Positions 1 to 9,022 are shown, counted from the first letter of the stretch. The stretch is DNA of 64,000 bases from Gracilibacillus oryzae (GCF_009498735.1 NZ_ML762425.1:150011-214010), one strand, 5' to 3'. The notes: generated by a model from the letters alone, not told the origin. Program-made: numbers and translations.

Positions 1-1101
1 AATACTGATAAAACGATGGTACATACAAACAATGCGGAAGATAATGCGGAAACAGATAAGAATGATAAGAAGAAAAGAAGCAAGAAAAAGATTATCATAT
101 GGACAACAACGATCTTTTTTGCTTTATTTGGGGCATTTTTACTTGCATTATTTGTTTTTCCTTCTCTTTTTCAGCCAGAGGATGTCCAAATACCGGATGT
201 GAGCGGGAAGAGTTATGACGAAGCGGTACAAATGTTAGAGGAAAGAAATTTAGTTCCTGTAAAAGAAGAGCAGTCTGATGAAGAAGTAGAAGAAGGTATT
301 GTAATCGAAACTTCCCCAAAAGCTGATGAAACAGTAAAAGAAAACAGAGATGTGACAGTGATCGTCAGCTCAGGACCTCAAACGCTTGAAATGGAAGATT
401 ATATTGGCGAAAACTATGAGCGAACAAAATCATTATTAGAAGAGCAAGGCTTTAAAGTCATTGAATATAGTGTATTCTCAGAACGACCGGCAGGTGAGAT
501 AGTTTCACAGCATCAGCCGGAAGCTGGCGCAGAGGTGGTTCCAGCCAGAACAACTGTAATTTTTGAAGTAAGTGAAGGCTTGCAAAGCTTCCCGTTAAAT
601 CGTTTAGTTGGAATGACCCAAAGTGAAGCAACCAACTATTTAAGTAACAATGAATTATCTCCTGTAATTGAGGAGGTCTATCATGATGAAGTAGCGGAAG
701 GATTAGTCATCGAACAAAGTCCCCAACCAAGTACAGATATGGTGAGCGGGGATGAGGTGACACTGGTAATATCAAAAGGACCTGATGAACCAGAACAGGT
801 TACCCATACAGAAACGTTCACAGTGCCATACACAAACAAAAGTCCGTCTCCTGATGAGGAGGAACAAGCTAATACCGAAACAGCAAATGAGCCAACCCCT
901 CAATCTGTTAGTATATATGTAGAAGATGTTAATCATAATATCGAGGAATTGTATGAAGAAGTACAATTAATTACAGAAAATACAACATTTGACATACATC
1001 TGACAATAGCCAGAGATGATAATGCCACATACAGGGTGTTGCGGGATGACCAATTGTTAATTGAGAAAACGATCAAATATGAAGATGTAAAGGGTGAGTA
1101 A
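1..1101 (+). CDS. prkC: Serine/threonine protein kinase PrkC, C-terminal part (PASTA kinase), 5' end outside window
   Basis: The reading frame is open from base 1, so this is the 3' part of a longer gene; the kinase domain lies upstream of the window. The visible part has a Lys-rich juxtamembrane stretch, one membrane helix (about residues 31-53 of the visible frame) and three extracellular PASTA repeats, each starting around a P-D-V or similar motif and ending in V-S-x-G or S-K-G-P. An acidic Thr/Pro-rich linker and a small C-terminal domain follow. PrkC-type kinases sense muropeptides and phosphorylate targets including translation GTPases. The stop codon directly abuts the rsgA start, the same kinase-RsgA coupling seen in B. 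subtilis. Identification rests on the PASTA array plus the neighbours. Confidence 0.95.
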   Translation, partial: NTDKTMVHTNNAEDNAETDKNDKKKRSKKKIIIWTTTIFFALFGAFLLALFVFPSLFQPEDVQIPDVSGKSYDEAVQMLEERNLVPVKEEQSDEEVEEGIVIETSPKADETVKENRDVTVIVSSGPQTLEMEDYIGENYERTKSLLEEQGFKVIEYSVFSERPAGEIVSQHQPEAGAEVVPARTTVIFEVSEGLQSFPLNRLVGMTQSEATNYLSNNELSPVIEEVYHDEVAEGLVIEQSPQPSTDMVSGDEVTLVISKGPDEPEQVTHTETFTVPYTNKSPSPDEEEQANTETANEPTPQSVSIYVEDVNHNIEELYEEVQLITENTTFDIHLTIARDDNATYRVLRDDQLLIEKTIKYEDVKGE

Positions 1102-1983
1102 ATGCCAAAGGGTAGAATCATTAAAGCATTGAGTGGGTTTTACTATATAATATATGATGGACAACTGATTCAATGTCGCGGCAGAGGTGTATTCAGACAA
1201 AGGAAGGTGTCACCATTAGTAGGTGATTTTGTCGAATTCGAATTCAGTGGAGAGAATGAAGGATATATTTTATCTATTGATGAACGTATGAATGAATTGG
1301 TTCGTCCACCGATTGCGAACGTTGATCAGGCGATTATCATCGCTTCACTAAAAGAACCAGATTTGAGTTTAAACTTATTAGATAAGTTTCTCGTAATGGT
1401 CGAAGCGAAGTCTATCCGCCCTTTATTATTTTTCACAAAAAAAGACTTACTAAATGAGGATGAATTGGAGCAGCTGCAGCAAAAATTGAATTATTATCGG
1501 GATATTGGCTATTCCATTCGATTTCTTTCAACGAAAACGGATGACGTTGAAAAGCAGATCTCTACATTTGTCGATGGCAAAGTTTCGGTATTTGCCGGCC
1601 AGTCAGGTGTAGGGAAGTCTTCCTTATTAAATGCATTAATACCCGATTTAGAGTTGGAAACGAACCAGATCTCGGAATCTTTGGGTCGTGGCAAACATAC
1701 GACAAGACATGTTGAATTGATCCCATTTAATGATGGTCTTATTGCTGATACACCTGGTTTTAGTGCATTAGACTTTGCAGAAATAGATCTGGATATATTA
1801 CCTGATTGTTTTCCTGAATTTGCTGAACGCAAATCAGACTGTAAATTTAGAGGCTGTATGCATTTAAAAGAGCCAAAATGTGCAGTAAAAGAAGCTGTAG
1901 CTAATCAAGACATTCTAGAAGAAAGATATAACAATTATTTACAATTTGTTGAGGAAATTAAACAGAGAAAGCCGAGGTATTAG
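1102..1983 (+). CDS. rsgA: Ribosome small-subunit biogenesis GTPase RsgA (CpgA/YloQ)
   Basis: 293 residues, close to the 298 of B. subtilis CpgA. An N-terminal OB-fold is followed by a circularly permuted GTPase domain in which the G4 motif (T-K-K-D) precedes the P-loop GQSGVGKSS and the G3 motif DTPG. The C-terminal zinc knuckle reads C-K-F-R-G-C-M-H with a later Cys (K-C-A-V). RsgA binds the 30S subunit and acts late in its maturation. The ATG follows the prkC stop with no gap, and its Shine-Dalgarno (AAGGGTGAG) lies in the end of prkC, so the two are translationally coupled. Confidence 0.97.
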   Translation: MPKGRIIKALSGFYYIIYDGQLIQCRGRGVFRQRKVSPLVGDFVEFEFSGENEGYILSIDERMNELVRPPIANVDQAIIIASLKEPDLSLNLLDKFLVMVEAKSIRPLLFFTKKDLLNEDELEQLQQKLNYYRDIGYSIRFLSTKTDDVEKQISTFVDGKVSVFAGQSGVGKSSLLNALIPDLELETNQISESLGRGKHTTRHVELIPFNDGLIADTPGFSALDFAEIDLDILPDCFPEFAERKSDCKFRGCMHLKEPKCAVKEAVANQDILEERYNNYLQFVEEIKQRKPRY

Positions 1984-1985
1984 AC

Positions 1986-2636
1986 ATGACAACAAAAATC
2001 GCACCATCGATCCTATCAGCTGATTTTAGTATATTGAAAGAGGAGATCCAGGAAGTAGTAGAAGCAGGGGCAGATTACTTGCACATCGATGTAATGGACG
2101 GTCATTATGTGCCGAACATCACCATTGGCCCTTTAGTAATAAAATCAATCAGACCAGTGACTTCAATTACCTTTGATGTTCATTTAATGATAGAAAATGC
2201 TGACATGTATATTAAAGAATTTGCAGAAGCAGGTGCAGATATTATCACAGTACATTATGAAGCAAGCCCGCATTTGCACCGTACGCTTCATTTAATTAAA
2301 CAATTAGGCAAAAAAGCAGGAATTGTCATTAATCCTGCAACACCTGTTGAATTTATTAAACCTGTTCTGCATCATGTTGACTTAATTCTATTTATGACTG
2401 TCAATCCAGGGTTTGGCGGTCAGGAGTTTATCCCTGAAGTGCTTGATAAAGTGAAGCAAGCTGCAAGCTGGAGACAAGAATTGGGGTTATCTTTTGAAAT
2501 TGAAGTAGATGGCGGAGTGAATCAGGCTACAGCAAAACTATGCAAAGAAGCTGGTGTAGATGTATTAGTAGCCGGCAGTGCCATTTTTAATGATGAAAAT
2601 CGAATGGAAGCAATTGAGAAGATAAGAAATGCATAA
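1986..2636 (+). CDS. rpe: Ribulose-phosphate 3-epimerase
   Basis: A 216-residue TIM-barrel enzyme that interconverts ribulose 5-phosphate and xylulose 5-phosphate in the pentose phosphate pathway. The start APSILSADF, the metal-site motif HIDVMDGHYVPN, the V-H-L-M strand, the glycine-rich NPGFGG phosphate loop and EVDGGVN are all family hallmarks. It starts 2 nt after rsgA and belongs to the same transcription unit. Length is normal and nothing looks disrupted. Confidence 0.97.
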   Translation: MTTKIAPSILSADFSILKEEIQEVVEAGADYLHIDVMDGHYVPNITIGPLVIKSIRPVTSITFDVHLMIENADMYIKEFAEAGADIITVHYEASPHLHRTLHLIKQLGKKAGIVINPATPVEFIKPVLHHVDLILFMTVNPGFGGQEFIPEVLDKVKQAASWRQELGLSFEIEVDGGVNQATAKLCKEAGVDVLVAGSAIFNDENRMEAIEKIRNA

Positions 2637-2664
2637 TTAATTTTTTACCGAAAGGGCAGGTCTT

Positions 2665-3318
2665 ATGAGAATTGGCATTGTAGCAGGAGGCCCGCCAGAG
2701 TCTTTAGCTAATCTGATCCATTACGATGAGTTAATTGACATATGGATTGGGGCGGATAAAGGTTCTGCCTATATTATTAATCATCAGCTCAAACTGGATA
2801 TTGCAGTCGGGGATTTTGATTCTGTAACAGAAAAGGAAATGAAAGAAATATATGATCGTGCGGGCCAAATGGAGAAGCATCCTGTGGAGAAAGATGAAAC
2901 AGATCTGGAGTTGGCTGTGCGTGTAGCAATGAAGAATAATCCTGACAAAATCTATCTTTTCGGAGTTACCGGGGGAAGGCTGGATCATGAGTTAGTTAAT
3001 ATCCAGCTTCTGTATCAATTTATTAACAAAGATATTCACGCAGTAATAGTGGATAATTCAAATCAATTATCATTATATTTGCCTGGTGAACATAAAGTAA
3101 TAAAAGATAGTGATGAGCACTATATTTCATTTTTACCCTTTACTCAAAGTGTGACAGGACTTACCTTAAAAGGTTTTTATTATCCGTTAGAGCAAAAGAC
3201 AATAGAATGGGGAACAACTCTCTGTGTCTCTAATCAAATTTTTGATAACTATGGTACTTTTTCTTTTGATGACGGCATATTAATAATGATAAAGAGTATC
3301 GAACCATTCAAGAAATAA
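2665..3318 (+). CDS. thiN: Thiamine pyrophosphokinase
   Basis: 217 residues. It transfers pyrophosphate from ATP to thiamine to make thiamine diphosphate. Recognisable motifs are an N-terminal G-G-P-P, W-I-G-A-D-K-G, the metal-binding G-D-F-D-S, E-K-D-E-T-D-L-E and G-V-T-G-G-R-L-D-H. The ATG follows a purine-rich site (AAAGGGCAGG). It lies 28 nt after rpe, as in B. subtilis, and is the last ordinary gene of this unit before spoVM. Confidence 0.95.
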   Translation: MRIGIVAGGPPESLANLIHYDELIDIWIGADKGSAYIINHQLKLDIAVGDFDSVTEKEMKEIYDRAGQMEKHPVEKDETDLELAVRVAMKNNPDKIYLFGVTGGRLDHELVNIQLLYQFINKDIHAVIVDNSNQLSLYLPGEHKVIKDSDEHYISFLPFTQSVTGLTLKGFYYPLEQKTIEWGTTLCVSNQIFDNYGTFSFDDGILIMIKSIEPFKK

Positions 3319-3414
3319 ATGTTGCTATTTGTCTAGCATATGTAGTGATAATATACCCGTTTTTTATTCGTTAGTTTTAAGAATATGTTTCTTTACATGT
3401 TTAGGAGGGGTATG

Positions 3415-3489
3415 ATGAAATTTTATACGATTAAACTTCCGAAATTTATTGGTGGATTTATTCGGGCATTACTCGGTAACAAGAAGTAG
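3415..3489 (+). CDS. spoVM: Stage V sporulation protein M (SpoVM)
   Basis: A 24-codon gene. The peptide begins MKFYTIKLPKFIGG and ends in G-N-K-K, nearly the same as the 26-residue B. subtilis SpoVM. SpoVM is an amphipathic helix that recognises the positive curvature of the forespore membrane and anchors SpoIVA for spore-coat assembly. A strong site (AGGAGGGG at 3403-3410) favours ATG 3415 over the in-frame ATG at 3412. It sits between thiN and rpmB, as in B. subtilis. An upstream AATAAAT/CATATG pair (about 3313-3343) might be a weak sigma-E-like promoter, but I would not rely on it. Its presence is good evidence that the lineage sporulates. Confidence 0.93.
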   Translation: MKFYTIKLPKFIGGFIRALLGNKK

Positions 3490-3526
3490 CTAGTTCCATG
3501 TGTCTAATCAGTAAAAGGAAATATAG

Positions 3527-3562
3527 AAAAAAAGCTCCTAAGATAAACTAGGAGCTTTTTTT
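3527..3562. terminator. Bidirectional intrinsic terminator between spoVM and rpmB
   Basis: The inverted repeat AAAGCTCCTA / TAGGAGCTTT encloses an 8-nt loop, with an A run on the left and a T run on the right. It can end transcription of spoVM on the + strand and of rpmB on the - strand, since the two genes converge here. Confidence 0.9.
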
Positions 3563-3572
3563 CTAACTATTA

Positions 3573-3761
3573 TTATACGCGTTCTACTTTACCTGATTTT
3601 AGCGCACGAGCTGAAACATACACGCGTTTTGGTTTACCATCAACCATAATTCTAACTTTCTGTACGTTAGCTTTCCATTTACGCTTGCTTGAATTCATAG
3701 CGTGTGAACGACTATTTCCTGCAGTCGTTTTACGTCCTGTTACTACACACTTACGTCCCAT
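3573..3761 (-). CDS. rpmB: 50S ribosomal protein L28
   Basis: 62 residues, the standard length. It starts [16 protein letters not shown] and ends [12 protein letters not shown], which is the L28 signature. It is transcribed against all its neighbours, as in B. subtilis. An AGGAGGG ribosome-binding site lies just upstream on the - strand (near 3768-3774). Of the four Cys that bind zinc in some L28 proteins only one is present, so this is probably a zinc-independent form. Confidence 0.97.
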   Translation of the reverse strand: MGRKCVVTGRKTTAGNSRSHAMNSSKRKWKANVQKVRIMVDGKPKRVYVSARALKSGKVERV

Positions 3762-4069
3762 GTTTTTATTCCCTCCTACCTTGCACTTACTCTATACATA
3801 CTTATATAATTTATCATAATACGTGTATTATTGCAATTTTTTTTGATATTTTTTCGCTATTATCATAAAATTGTTATAATGAAACTTGTAATATTAACGC
3901 AAAAAGAGGTAAATAGTAGTAGCTTGACAGAAATCAATTTTTCATACATTCTATAATGGATAAGATACTTTTCATTCAGCATGTTTGACAGAATGCTCGT
4001 ATAATTTCCGAATACTTATGTATAAAAACTTTGTTGACATAATCCAAACTAAATTTAGGAGGTTTATCT
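3762..4069. other. Divergent intergenic region between rpmB and yloU
   Basis: 308 nt without a gene. It must hold the rpmB promoter (- strand) and the yloU promoter (+ strand). On the + strand, TTGACA occurs at 3924-3929, 3985-3990 and 4034-4039, and TATAAT at 3875-3880, 3952-3957 and 4000-4005. No pair has the standard 16-18 nt spacing (22 nt and 9 nt for the nearest), so I do not assign a start site. The yloU ribosome-binding site TTAGGAGG is at 4056-4063. No coding potential or repeat family is evident. Confidence 0.5.
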
Positions 4070-4432
4070 ATGTCGATTGAATTAATAACAAGTGATGGTC
4101 ATGTCACAATAACAAATGAAGTGATTGCAACGGTCGCTGGAGGCGCTGCAATAGAATGTTACGGGATTGTAGGAATGGCATCTAAAAAGCAGTTGCGAGA
4201 TGGAATTGCAGAAATTCTTCGCAAAGAAAATTTCTCTAAGGGAATTGTAGTCAGACAAGACGATGAAGATATACATATCGATATGTATATTATTGTAAGT
4301 TACGGTACAAAAATATCTGAAATAGCACATAATGTTCAATCACAAGTGAAATACATTTTGGAAAAGACATTAGGCCTTCAGATAAGATCAATTAATATAT
4401 ATATTCAAGGTGTACGAGTAAGTCAAGATTAG
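4070..4432 (+). CDS. yloU: Asp23/Gls24 family protein YloU
   Basis: 120 residues with the Asp23 family pattern: an early I-A-x-V-A-G-G-A-A-x-E-C-Y-G-I-V-G-M stretch, a middle D-I-H-I-D-M-Y-I-I-V-S-Y-G strand, and a C-terminal V-N-I-Y-I-x-G-V-R-V type ending. Members are small soluble proteins associated with envelope and fatty-acid functions; the exact role of YloU is not established. It is followed 16 nt later by fakA, a conserved pair in Firmicutes. It has a strong ribosome-binding site. Confidence 0.9.
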   Translation: MSIELITSDGHVTITNEVIATVAGGAAIECYGIVGMASKKQLRDGIAEILRKENFSKGIVVRQDDEDIHIDMYIIVSYGTKISEIAHNVQSQVKYILEKTLGLQIRSINIYIQGVRVSQD

Positions 4433-4448
4433 AGGGAGGAAGTCGGAA

Positions 4449-6104
4449 GTGACATTAAAAAAGATTGATGGGGCAACTTTTGCCAGAATGGTGCTTGCTG
4501 GTGCTCACCATTTGTCAAATAATGCAGATAAAATTGATTCACTAAATGTATTCCCGGTTCCAGATGGGGACACAGGGACGAATATGAATTTATCCATTAC
4601 TTCAGGGGCTAATGAAGTAAAAAATGTTTTAAATGAATCTGTTACGGTTGTGGCTAATGCTTTCGCTAAGGGTTTGTTAATGGGTGCGAGAGGTAATTCT
4701 GGTGTGATACTGTCCCAATTATTCCGAGGATTTGCAAAAGGGATGGAAGGGAAAGAACAATTAGATATTGATGGTTTTGTAACAGCTTTGGACAGCGGAG
4801 TAAAAACAGCATATAAAGCTGTAATGAAACCGGTAGAAGGTACCATATTAACTGTAGCAAAAGATACAGCAGCAGAGGCTGCTAAGCTGGCAGAAACAGA
4901 AACAGATCTGGAGTCCTTTTTAGAAAAAGTTATACAGGCTTCAAAACAATCTCTTAAAAGAACACCAGAGCTATTGCCAGTATTAAAGGAAGTTGGCGTA
5001 GTTGACAGTGGAGGGCAGGGACTTGTTGTCATTTATGAAGGATTTCTTGCTGGATTAAAAGGAGAAGAACTTCCTGCTGGTGTATCCGATACAATGGATT
5101 TAGAGGATCTTGTCCATGCTGAACATCATAAACAGGCGCAGGATTTTATGAATACAGATGATATTGAGTTTGGCTATTGTACAGAATTCATGGTTCGGTT
5201 TGAAGAAGATAAATTAAAAGATCATCCGTATGATGAAGCAGCTTTTCGTGAAGAACTTAGCCAACATGGTGATTCTTTATTAGTTGTATCTGATGATGAA
5301 ATTGTTAAAGTTCATATTCATGCTGAATATCCAGGCGATGTCTTTAATTTAGGTCAAAGATTTGGCAGCTTTATTAGTTTAAAGGCAGAAAACATGCGGG
5401 AACAGCATTCCAATATAATAGGCAAAGAAAAAAATAAAAAGAAACAAGCCTTCGGAATTGTCACAGTTGCTATGGGTGATGGCATTACAGAGCTTTTTAA
5501 AAGTCTTGGTGCCACTGTCGTGATTCAGGGAGGACAAACCATGAATCCGAGTACTCAAGATTTGGCTGACGCAATCGAGCAAACAAATGCTGAAAATGTA
5601 ATTATATTGCCAAATAATAAAAATATTGTAATGGCTGCAGAGCAAGCGGCATCATTATCGGAAATTAATGTTGCTGTTGTTCCATCTAAGACGATTCCTC
5701 AAGGTATGGCGGCTTTACTGGCATATAACCCAGACACATCATTAGACGATAATAAGGAACAGATGGAAGTTTCGATTAAAGCTGTCAAAACAGGACAAGT
5801 CACTTATGCGGTAAGAGATACACAAATTGATGGCCTCACTATCCAGAATGGTCATTATATGGGACTTGCAGATGGGAAAATAAAGACAACAGATCCAAAG
5901 CAGATAGAAGTGGTAAAAGCATTGCTGGCTGAGATGATAGAGGAAGATGAGGATGAAATTGTTACAATACTGCGCGGTGAAGAATCAACAGAAAAAGAAG
6001 AAAAAGAAATTATTACATTTATAGAAGAACAATACCCGGATATTGAAGTAGAGGTTCATCACGGCAATCAACCAATCTATTCTTATATATTTTCAATCGA
6101 ATAA
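4449..6104 (+). CDS. fakA: Fatty acid kinase subunit FakA (YloV, DhaL/DegV-type)
   Basis: 551 residues with a GTG start preceded by GGAGGAAG. An N-terminal DhaL-type ATP-binding domain contains the Mg-binding motif P-D-G-D-T-G-T-N-M (about residues 38-46) and GARGNSGVILSQ. A middle domain and a C-terminal domain with the ILPNNKN motif follow. FakA phosphorylates fatty acids held by a DegV-family FakB protein, feeding exogenous fatty acids to PlsX/PlsY phospholipid synthesis, which fits with plsX a few kilobases downstream. In B. subtilis the next genes are sdaAB and sdaAA; here a terminator and then recG follow. Confidence 0.93.
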   Translation: MTLKKIDGATFARMVLAGAHHLSNNADKIDSLNVFPVPDGDTGTNMNLSITSGANEVKNVLNESVTVVANAFAKGLLMGARGNSGVILSQLFRGFAKGMEGKEQLDIDGFVTALDSGVKTAYKAVMKPVEGTILTVAKDTAAEAAKLAETETDLESFLEKVIQASKQSLKRTPELLPVLKEVGVVDSGGQGLVVIYEGFLAGLKGEELPAGVSDTMDLEDLVHAEHHKQAQDFMNTDDIEFGYCTEFMVRFEEDKLKDHPYDEAAFREELSQHGDSLLVVSDDEIVKVHIHAEYPGDVFNLGQRFGSFISLKAENMREQHSNIIGKEKNKKKQAFGIVTVAMGDGITELFKSLGATVVIQGGQTMNPSTQDLADAIEQTNAENVIILPNNKNIVMAAEQAASLSEINVAVVPSKTIPQGMAALLAYNPDTSLDDNKEQMEVSIKAVKTGQVTYAVRDTQIDGLTIQNGHYMGLADGKIKTTDPKQIEVVKALLAEMIEEDEDEIVTILRGEESTEKEEKEIITFIEEQYPDIEVEVHHGNQPIYSYIFSIE

Positions 6105-6180
6105 TCCCAAGAGAGTGGGATCAAAAAACCGAACGAAATCGAATTGCAAGCGGAAATTCGACTCATCGTTCGGCTTTTTG
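6104..6180 (+). terminator. Tandem hairpins and terminator after fakA
   Basis: A small hairpin (ATCCCA / TGGGAT, 6104-6121, 6-nt loop) overlaps the fakA stop codon. A large stem follows: CCGAACGA (6129-6136) pairs with TCGTTCGG (6166-6173), with an inner stem TCGAATT (6139-6145) / AATTCGA (6155-6161). It ends in CTTTTTG and is preceded by a matching A run. The second hairpin looks like the intrinsic terminator. Confidence 0.8.
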
Positions 6181-6317
6181 CCTAATGAAGACTTTTGACC
6201 AAGTTGCTTCTCATAAACAATTAAATTAATGAAACAATATAGGAAATTCTGCTTTCTAACCTGCTAAACATAGAAATCCAGTTAAAACTTACAATTTAAT
6301 AAGGGAGGGAGAGAATA

Positions 6318-8351
6318 GTGGTTGATCATTCTATCCAGCAATTAAAAGGAATTGGGCCGAAAATGTATGAAAAGCTAAGTGATATGGGGATAACAACATT
6401 AGAAGATTTACTGTACTATTTTCCTAATCGTTACGACCACTATGAACAGAAACCCCTTCATGAATTAGTCCATGAAGAAAAAGTGACAATCGTTGGCCAA
6501 GTCATACAGGAACCAATTGTACAATATTATAATAGAAAGAGATCCAGGCTTACTGTCTCTCTAAGAGCAGATGGTGCGGTGGTAAAAGGAATTATGTTCA
6601 ATCGTGCATTTGCCAAGAATCATTTTATACCAGGCGAATTGGTAACAGTAAGTGGAAAATGGGATCAACATCGATTACAAATAACTATCGATCAATATCA
6701 AAAAGGGACAATGGAATCAAATAGTCCAATAACTCCTATTTATCCATTGAAAGGAGACTTGAAGAATAGTCAGTTAATTAAAGTCATCACCCAAGCGATT
6801 GGTAACAAATTGCATACAGTAGATGATTTCTTGCCAGAACAATATATCGAAAATTACCGATTGCCAATAAGACAAGAGGCTATTAAGCAAATCCACTTTC
6901 CTGACAGCTTTACTGAATTGAAACATGCGAAACGTCGCTTCATTTATGAAGAGTTATTAATTTTTCAGTTAAAAATGCAATTATTCCGCAAGAGAAACAA
7001 AGAAGCAACTACAGGAAATGCCCAACAATTTGATCAGGAAAAAGTGAATAACTTAATGAAGCAGTTACCATTTGTTTTAACAAATGCTCAGTTAAAAAGT
7101 TTGAAAGAAATCCTTGATGACTTGCAATCACCTTATCGTATGAACCGTTTATTACAAGGGGATGTTGGATCAGGGAAAACAGCTGTTGCCACTATCAGTT
7201 TATATGCATCAGTAACAGCCGGAAAGCAGGCAGCTTTTATGGTGCCGACAGAAATTCTGGCAGAACAGCATGAACACTCATTACGGGCAATGTTGCCTGA
7301 GGATGTATCTATTGCTCGATTAACAGGATCCGTGAAAGGAAAGAAACGAAAAGAAATATTGCAAAGGCTGGAAGCGGGAGAAATCGATGTCCTGATAGGT
7401 ACTCATGCCCTGATTCAAGATGACGTGCATTTTACTAACCTGGGTTACTGCATTATTGATGAACAGCATCGTTTTGGTGTCAATCAGCGAAATACTTTGA
7501 AGGAGAAGGGAATATTAGCAGATATTCTCTTTATGACAGCTACTCCGATTCCTCGAACATTATCGATCACAGCTTTTGGGGATATGGATGTCTCAAAGAT
7601 TGACGAAATGCCAAAAGGCAGAAAACCAATAGAAACATACTGGGTCAAGCACAATATGCTGAACCGGATTCTCTCATTCATATACAAAGAAATGAAGAAT
7701 GGTTCCCAAGCATATGTTGTCTGTCCACTGATAGAGGAATCAGACAAATTAGATATCCAGAATGCCGTTGATTTATATATGCAATTACAAGCGGCATTAG
7801 ATGGGAAAGTTAAAGTCGGTCTCATGCATGGCCGTTTGTCAAATGAAGAGAAAGAGCAAGTGATGGAAGATTTTACATCCAATCGTATTCAATTACTAGT
7901 TTCTACAACTGTCGTGGAAGTTGGAGTAAATGTGCCGAATGCAACAATTATGATGATACAGGATGCCGATCGGTTTGGCTTGTCACAACTGCATCAACTC
8001 CGAGGCAGAGTAGGCAGGGGGGAAAAACAAAGCTACTGTATATTAGTAGCTGATCCTAAAGGTGATACAGGGAAAGAAAGAATGAGGATTATGACAGAAA
8101 CAACGGACGGTTTTGTATTGGCAGAAAAAGACTTGGAATTAAGGGGACCTGGTGATGTATTTGGTGTAAAACAAAGCGGGGTTCCGGAATTTAAAGTGGC
8201 TGATCTTGTTCATGATTACAGAGCGTTAGAAACAGCGCGCAATGATGCAATTGATATCATTGTAAACAAAAGATGGAGAGAAAAAGAATTCACTAAATTA
8301 TTTGATTATATAAAAGAAGAATTTACATTGTTTCATGATTTATTAAATTAG
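6318..8351 (+). CDS. recG: ATP-dependent DNA helicase RecG
   Basis: 677 residues with a GTG start after GGGAGGGAGAG. The N-terminal wedge/OB domain starts GIGPKMYEKL. Helicase lobe 1 contains the Walker A G-D-V-G-S-G-K-T and the DEQH box (I-I-D-E-Q-H-R-F-G). Lobe 2 contains the TATPIPRTL and QLRGRVGRG motifs. RecG remodels stalled forks and branched recombination intermediates. It sits directly downstream of fakA, whereas in B. subtilis the L-serine dehydratase genes intervene. Nothing is disrupted. Confidence 0.97.
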   Translation: MVDHSIQQLKGIGPKMYEKLSDMGITTLEDLLYYFPNRYDHYEQKPLHELVHEEKVTIVGQVIQEPIVQYYNRKRSRLTVSLRADGAVVKGIMFNRAFAKNHFIPGELVTVSGKWDQHRLQITIDQYQKGTMESNSPITPIYPLKGDLKNSQLIKVITQAIGNKLHTVDDFLPEQYIENYRLPIRQEAIKQIHFPDSFTELKHAKRRFIYEELLIFQLKMQLFRKRNKEATTGNAQQFDQEKVNNLMKQLPFVLTNAQLKSLKEILDDLQSPYRMNRLLQGDVGSGKTAVATISLYASVTAGKQAAFMVPTEILAEQHEHSLRAMLPEDVSIARLTGSVKGKKRKEILQRLEAGEIDVLIGTHALIQDDVHFTNLGYCIIDEQHRFGVNQRNTLKEKGILADILFMTATPIPRTLSITAFGDMDVSKIDEMPKGRKPIETYWVKHNMLNRILSFIYKEMKNGSQAYVVCPLIEESDKLDIQNAVDLYMQLQAALDGKVKVGLMHGRLSNEEKEQVMEDFTSNRIQLLVSTTVVEVGVNVPNATIMMIQDADRFGLSQLHQLRGRVGRGEKQSYCILVADPKGDTGKERMRIMTETTDGFVLAEKDLELRGPGDVFGVKQSGVPEFKVADLVHDYRALETARNDAIDIIVNKRWREKEFTKLFDYIKEEFTLFHDLLN

Positions 8352-8357
8352 ATTTAC

Positions 8358-8386
8358 TTGCATAATTACTGGTGGTATTATATATT
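8358..8386 (+). promoter_or_regulatory. Sigma-A promoter of the fapR operon
   Basis: A -35 element TTGCAT (8358-8363), a 17-nt spacer and a -10 element TATATT (8381-8386) lie just upstream of the FapR operator. The spacing is ideal, and the expected start site falls in or beside the operator, as in the autoregulated fapR promoter of B. subtilis. Confidence 0.75.
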
Positions 8387-8390
8387 ACTA

Positions 8391-8407
8391 TTAGTACCTA
8401 GTCATAA
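8391..8407 (+). promoter_or_regulatory. FapR operator
   Basis: TTAGTACCTAGTCATAA matches the known 17-bp FapR-binding consensus, an inverted repeat with a TTAGTACC half-site. It begins 4 nt after the -10 element, so bound FapR would block transcription. Malonyl-CoA releases FapR. This predicts feedback control of fapR, plsX, fabD, fabG and probably acpP in this organism. Confidence 0.88.
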
Positions 8408-8443
8408 ATTCAGATAGCCGCAATTAATTGGATGGTGTTTTTC

Positions 8444-9022
8444 GTGAGAAGATCAAAAAAAGAAAGACAAAATTTATTAATAGAAACAATTAAAGAACAA
8501 CCCTTTATTACAGATGAAAAGCTTGCTCAAACGTTTCAGGTTAGTATACAGACTATTCGATTAGATCGGATGGAGCTTGGAATTCCTGAATTACGAGAAA
8601 GAATTAAATCTGTTGCAACATCCAACTGGAATGAGACAGTTAAGGCGTTGCCAATTGATGAAGTAATTGGTGAAATTATTGATTTAGAATTAGACCATCG
8701 AGCTATATCGATTTTAGACATTACGGCAGAGCATGTTTTTTCAAGAAATAAGATTGCCAGGGGGCACCATTTATTTGCTCAAGCTAATTCATTAGCGGTG
8801 GCCGTCATTAATGATGAGCTTGCTCTGACTGCCAATGCAGTAATAAAATTTACAAGACAGGTTATAGAAGGCGAACGGGTAATTGCGAAAGCAACTGTAA
8901 AAAATGTGGAAGCAAAAAATCGGACAGTAGTGGAAGTAATTAGTAACGTTGATAATGAAATCGTCTTTAAAGGTGATTTTGAAATGTACAGATCCAACGA
9001 AAAGGAAGGGACCCTAGAATGA
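8444..9022 (+). CDS. fapR: Transcriptional repressor of lipid synthesis FapR
   Basis: 192 residues from GTG 8444. An in-frame ATG lies at 8432, but the GTG gives the canonical start R-R-S-K-K-E-R-Q and has GGATGGTG at a good distance. The N-terminal helix-turn-helix contains [20 protein letters not shown]. The C-terminal hot-dog domain binds malonyl-CoA and carries [12 protein letters not shown]. FapR is the global repressor of fatty-acid and phospholipid genes in Bacillus. It overlaps plsX by 4 nt (ATGA). Confidence 0.96.
   Translation: MRRSKKERQNLLIETIKEQPFITDEKLAQTFQVSIQTIRLDRMELGIPELRERIKSVATSNWNETVKALPIDEVIGEIIDLELDHRAISILDITAEHVFSRNKIARGHHLFAQANSLAVAVINDELALTANAVIKFTRQVIEGERVIAKATVKNVEAKNRTVVEVISNVDNEIVFKGDFEMYRSNEKEGTLE

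Noticed and set aside
3924-4005. TTGACA and TATAAT motifs upstream of yloU as a promoter
   Set aside because: The pairs are separated by 22 nt or 9 nt, outside the working range for sigma-A, so no specific start is claimed.
4505-5032. 175-codon opposite-strand reading frame
   Set aside because: It lies inside fakA, has no ribosome-binding site and has no recognisable protein pattern; a shadow of the real gene.
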